Shown one piece after another: positions 36,398 through 37,740 of a stretch of DNA of 37,740 bases; the first letter of the stretch is position 1; each line of letters starts with the position of its first letter. The DNA lies in the IMG/VR virus record IMGVR_UViG_3300032285_000371, positions 1 through 37,740 of that record, one strand, 5' to 3'. The stretch comes from a virus. The notes under the pieces were generated by a model. That model worked only from the letters and a program-made list of their open reading frames with translations, was not told the DNA's origin and did no database searches. The translations under genes were made by a program, and so were the position numbers.

Positions 36398-36554
36398 AAG
36401 CAATTATCTTAGCGTTGTAGAATCAGCGACACACAAAGTCATTATCAATAAAATGTTTTTCACTGCGCCTGCTATGAACAAATGGATTAAAGAAGAAGAT
36501 ATTTTAAACAAATATCCAAAGCCTACATATTACATTGTTAAGGAATGTTATTAA
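36390..36554 (+). CDS. Small unknown protein between gp55 and gp47 (54 aa)
   Basis: Starts at GTG, overlapping the gp55 end by 8 nt, with GGAG 9 nt upstream. The sequence runs MSKSNYLSVVESATHKVIIN, KMFFTAPAMNKWIKEEDILN, KYPKPTYYIVKECY. It is predicted to be a small alpha/beta protein: a beta strand, a helix around PAMNKWIKEED, and a final strand ending in Cys-Tyr. There is no signal peptide or membrane segment. Its TAA stop shares one base with the gp47 ATG (TAATG), so it is firmly within the gp55-gp47-gp46 unit. I do not recognise the family. A modulator of transcription or of the recombination nuclease would fit the context, but nothing in the sequence shows it. Confidence 0.7.
   Translation: MSKSNYLSVVESATHKVIINKMFFTAPAMNKWIKEEDILNKYPKPTYYIVKECY
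36540..36544 (+). promoter_or_regulatory. AAGGA ribosome site deciding the gp47 start at 36554
   Basis: AAGGA abuts the in-frame ATG at 36545 (no spacing) and is 9 nt from the ATG at 36554 and 15 nt from the ATG at 36560. The 36554 codon is therefore the likely start, and it also gives a TAATG overlap. Confidence 0.75.
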
Positions 36555-37564
36555 TGAATATGTTTAAGAAGATTGCTTGTTTTACAGACATACACTTTGG
36601 CTTAAAATCAAATAGCTCTGTACATAATCAAGATTGTGAAGATTTTGTAGACTGGTATATTGCAAAAGCCAAGGAGGAAGGCTGTGACACTGGAATTTTT
36701 ATGGGCGATTGGCATCACAATCGTAATAGTCTTAATATCACTACTATGGACTATAGCCTTAGGGCCTTGGAAAAGCTGGGACAAGCGTTTGATAATTTTT
36801 ACTTTTTTCCTGGTAACCATGATTTATATTATAAAGACAAACGGGATATTCACTCTGTGGAGTTTGGAAAATACATCCCAGGAGTTACCGTTGTTCACGA
36901 ACCTACTACTATTGGCAACGTATTATTGTGTCCCTGGTTGGTTGGAGAAGAGTGGAAGACAATAAACAAAAAGGGTGGCAAGTATGTGTTTGGTCATTTT
37001 GAATTACCTAAGTTTTTTATGAACGCAATGGTGCAGATGCCGGATCACGGCGAGCTACAAGTAGATGCATTCAAAGGATTTGAGTTAGGATTCAGCGGAC
37101 ACTTCCATAAACGTCAGCAAAATGAAAACATGATCTATATAGGCAATGCATTTCCGCACAACTATTCAGATGCATGGGACGATGAACGTGGTATGATGAT
37201 ATTAGAATGGGATGGTACTCCCGAATATCATAGTTGGCCAGGCCAACCTACCTTTAGAACAGTTACACTAAGCCGGTTAATTGACGAAGCCGACAAGATC
37301 ATACTGCCAAAACAGCATTTACGTGTTACATTAGACATTGATATTACCTACGAAGAAGCTAGTTTTATCAAAGAAAAGTTTATTGCAGACTACGATATCA
37401 GAGAACTTACATTAATTGCAGAGAAAAAAGCAGTTGAAATTAATACAGATATTGATATCCAAACGTTTGAGTCAGTAGATCAAATTGTGTCAAATCAACT
37501 TGTAAGTATTGAAAGCGACACGTATAATAAGAATACACTACTGGCCATTTATAACAGCCTATGA
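36554..37564 (+). CDS. 47: Recombination endonuclease subunit gp47 (SbcD/Mre11-like, 336 aa)
   Basis: Calcineurin-like metallophosphoesterase with the complete SbcD/Mre11 motif set. Numbered from ATG 36554: Asp12-Ile-His14 in FTDIHFG; Gly51-Asp52 with His54/His55 in GDWHHNR; Gly87-Asn-His-Asp90 in FFPGNHD; a GHFE motif (VFGHFELP); and GHFHKRQ. These residues bind two metal ions for exo/endonuclease action on DNA ends. With gp46 it forms the T4 gp46/47 complex, which resects ends for recombination-dependent replication and degrades host DNA. The length equals T4 gp47 (339). The last 4 nt overlap gp46 (ATGA), the usual coupling of the two subunits. Earlier ATG 36545 is possible but poorly spaced from the ribosome site. 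Confidence 0.95.
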   Translation: MNMFKKIACFTDIHFGLKSNSSVHNQDCEDFVDWYIAKAKEEGCDTGIFMGDWHHNRNSLNITTMDYSLRALEKLGQAFDNFYFFPGNHDLYYKDKRDIHSVEFGKYIPGVTVVHEPTTIGNVLLCPWLVGEEWKTINKKGGKYVFGHFELPKFFMNAMVQMPDHGELQVDAFKGFELGFSGHFHKRQQNENMIYIGNAFPHNYSDAWDDERGMMILEWDGTPEYHSWPGQPTFRTVTLSRLIDEADKIILPKQHLRVTLDIDITYEEASFIKEKFIADYDIRELTLIAEKKAVEINTDIDIQTFESVDQIVSNQLVSIESDTYNKNTLLAIYNSL

Positions 37565-37740
37565 CAATTAAAATAAAAGAATTAACTGTAAAAAACTTTA
37601 TGAGCGTGGGTAATCAAACCCAAGCTGTAAACTTTGCCAAGGAATCTTTAACACTAGTACTAGGTGAAAACTTAGATCAAGGTGGTGATGATAGTGGTTC
37701 GAGGAACGGAACTGGTAAGACTACCATTGTAAATGCATTA
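37561..37740 (+). CDS. 46: Recombination endonuclease subunit gp46 (SbcC/Rad50-like), N-terminal part
   Basis: Sixty codons, cut by the right edge. The N-terminus MTIKIKELTVKNFMSVGNQT matches the start of T4 gp46 (KNIMSVG). The Walker A loop NGTGKTT at 51-57 is preceded by an extended acidic/Gly-rich loop (VLGENLDQGGDDSGSR), longer than in T4 and like that of cyanophage gp46. The protein is an SMC-like ATPase that works with gp47 on DNA ends. The ATG overlaps the gp47 stop (ATGA). The coiled coil and the Walker B and signature motifs lie beyond the window. Confidence 0.93.
   Translation, partial: MTIKIKELTVKNFMSVGNQTQAVNFAKESLTLVLGENLDQGGDDSGSRNGTGKTTIVNAL

Noticed and set aside
36660-36965. 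Plus-strand 101-codon frame with hydrophobic stretches inside gp47
   Set aside because: An out-of-frame shadow of gp47, whose own frame carries all nuclease motifs.

Overview
The window is part of the genome of a T4-like myovirus (contractile-tailed phage) of the broad marine/freshwater group whose structural genes resemble those of cyanophages and pelagiphages. The evidence is a collinear set of T4-type baseplate genes (gp48-, gp53-, gp5-, gp25- and gp6-like) next to the conserved gp55-gp47-gp46 cluster. The base composition is A+T-rich. No host or photosynthesis gene is present, so the host cannot be named from this sequence.

Layout. From 35484 down to position 1, every gene lies on the minus strand and encodes virion parts. 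In transcription order they are: gp48-like tube cap, small gp53-like wedge protein, large hub protein (gp27 position), gp5-like spike, gp25, gp6, a 5446-residue giant protein in the gp7 position, a repeat-built fibre, a complete S53 sedolisin-type peptidase, a 204-residue conserved virion protein, three fibre proteins sharing an N-terminal module, and a truncated further protein. Most junctions are TAATG or short overlaps. The only real gaps (39-79 bp) each hold a T4-type late promoter octamer (NATAAATA) 18-21 nt before the next start codon, which splits the block into four late transcription units.

From 35564 rightwards the genes lie on the plus strand: the late sigma factor gp55 with a long N-terminal extension, a 54-residue unknown protein, the recombination nuclease gp47, and the start of gp46. 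They follow a near-perfect sigma70-type promoter (TTGACT, 17 bp, TATAAT). The late octamer of the divergent tail operon shares one base with the -35 box of this promoter. The gp55 made from the rightward unit is the factor expected to switch on the leftward late promoters.

Most notable features: a predicted active sedolisin peptidase encoded between two fibre genes of a phage tail operon; a giant baseplate/tail protein with FG-GAP propeller-like blades interrupted by repeat arrays and with CBM5/12-like sugar-binding motifs; a repeat shared between gp6 and the giant protein; and the compact early/late promoter switch.
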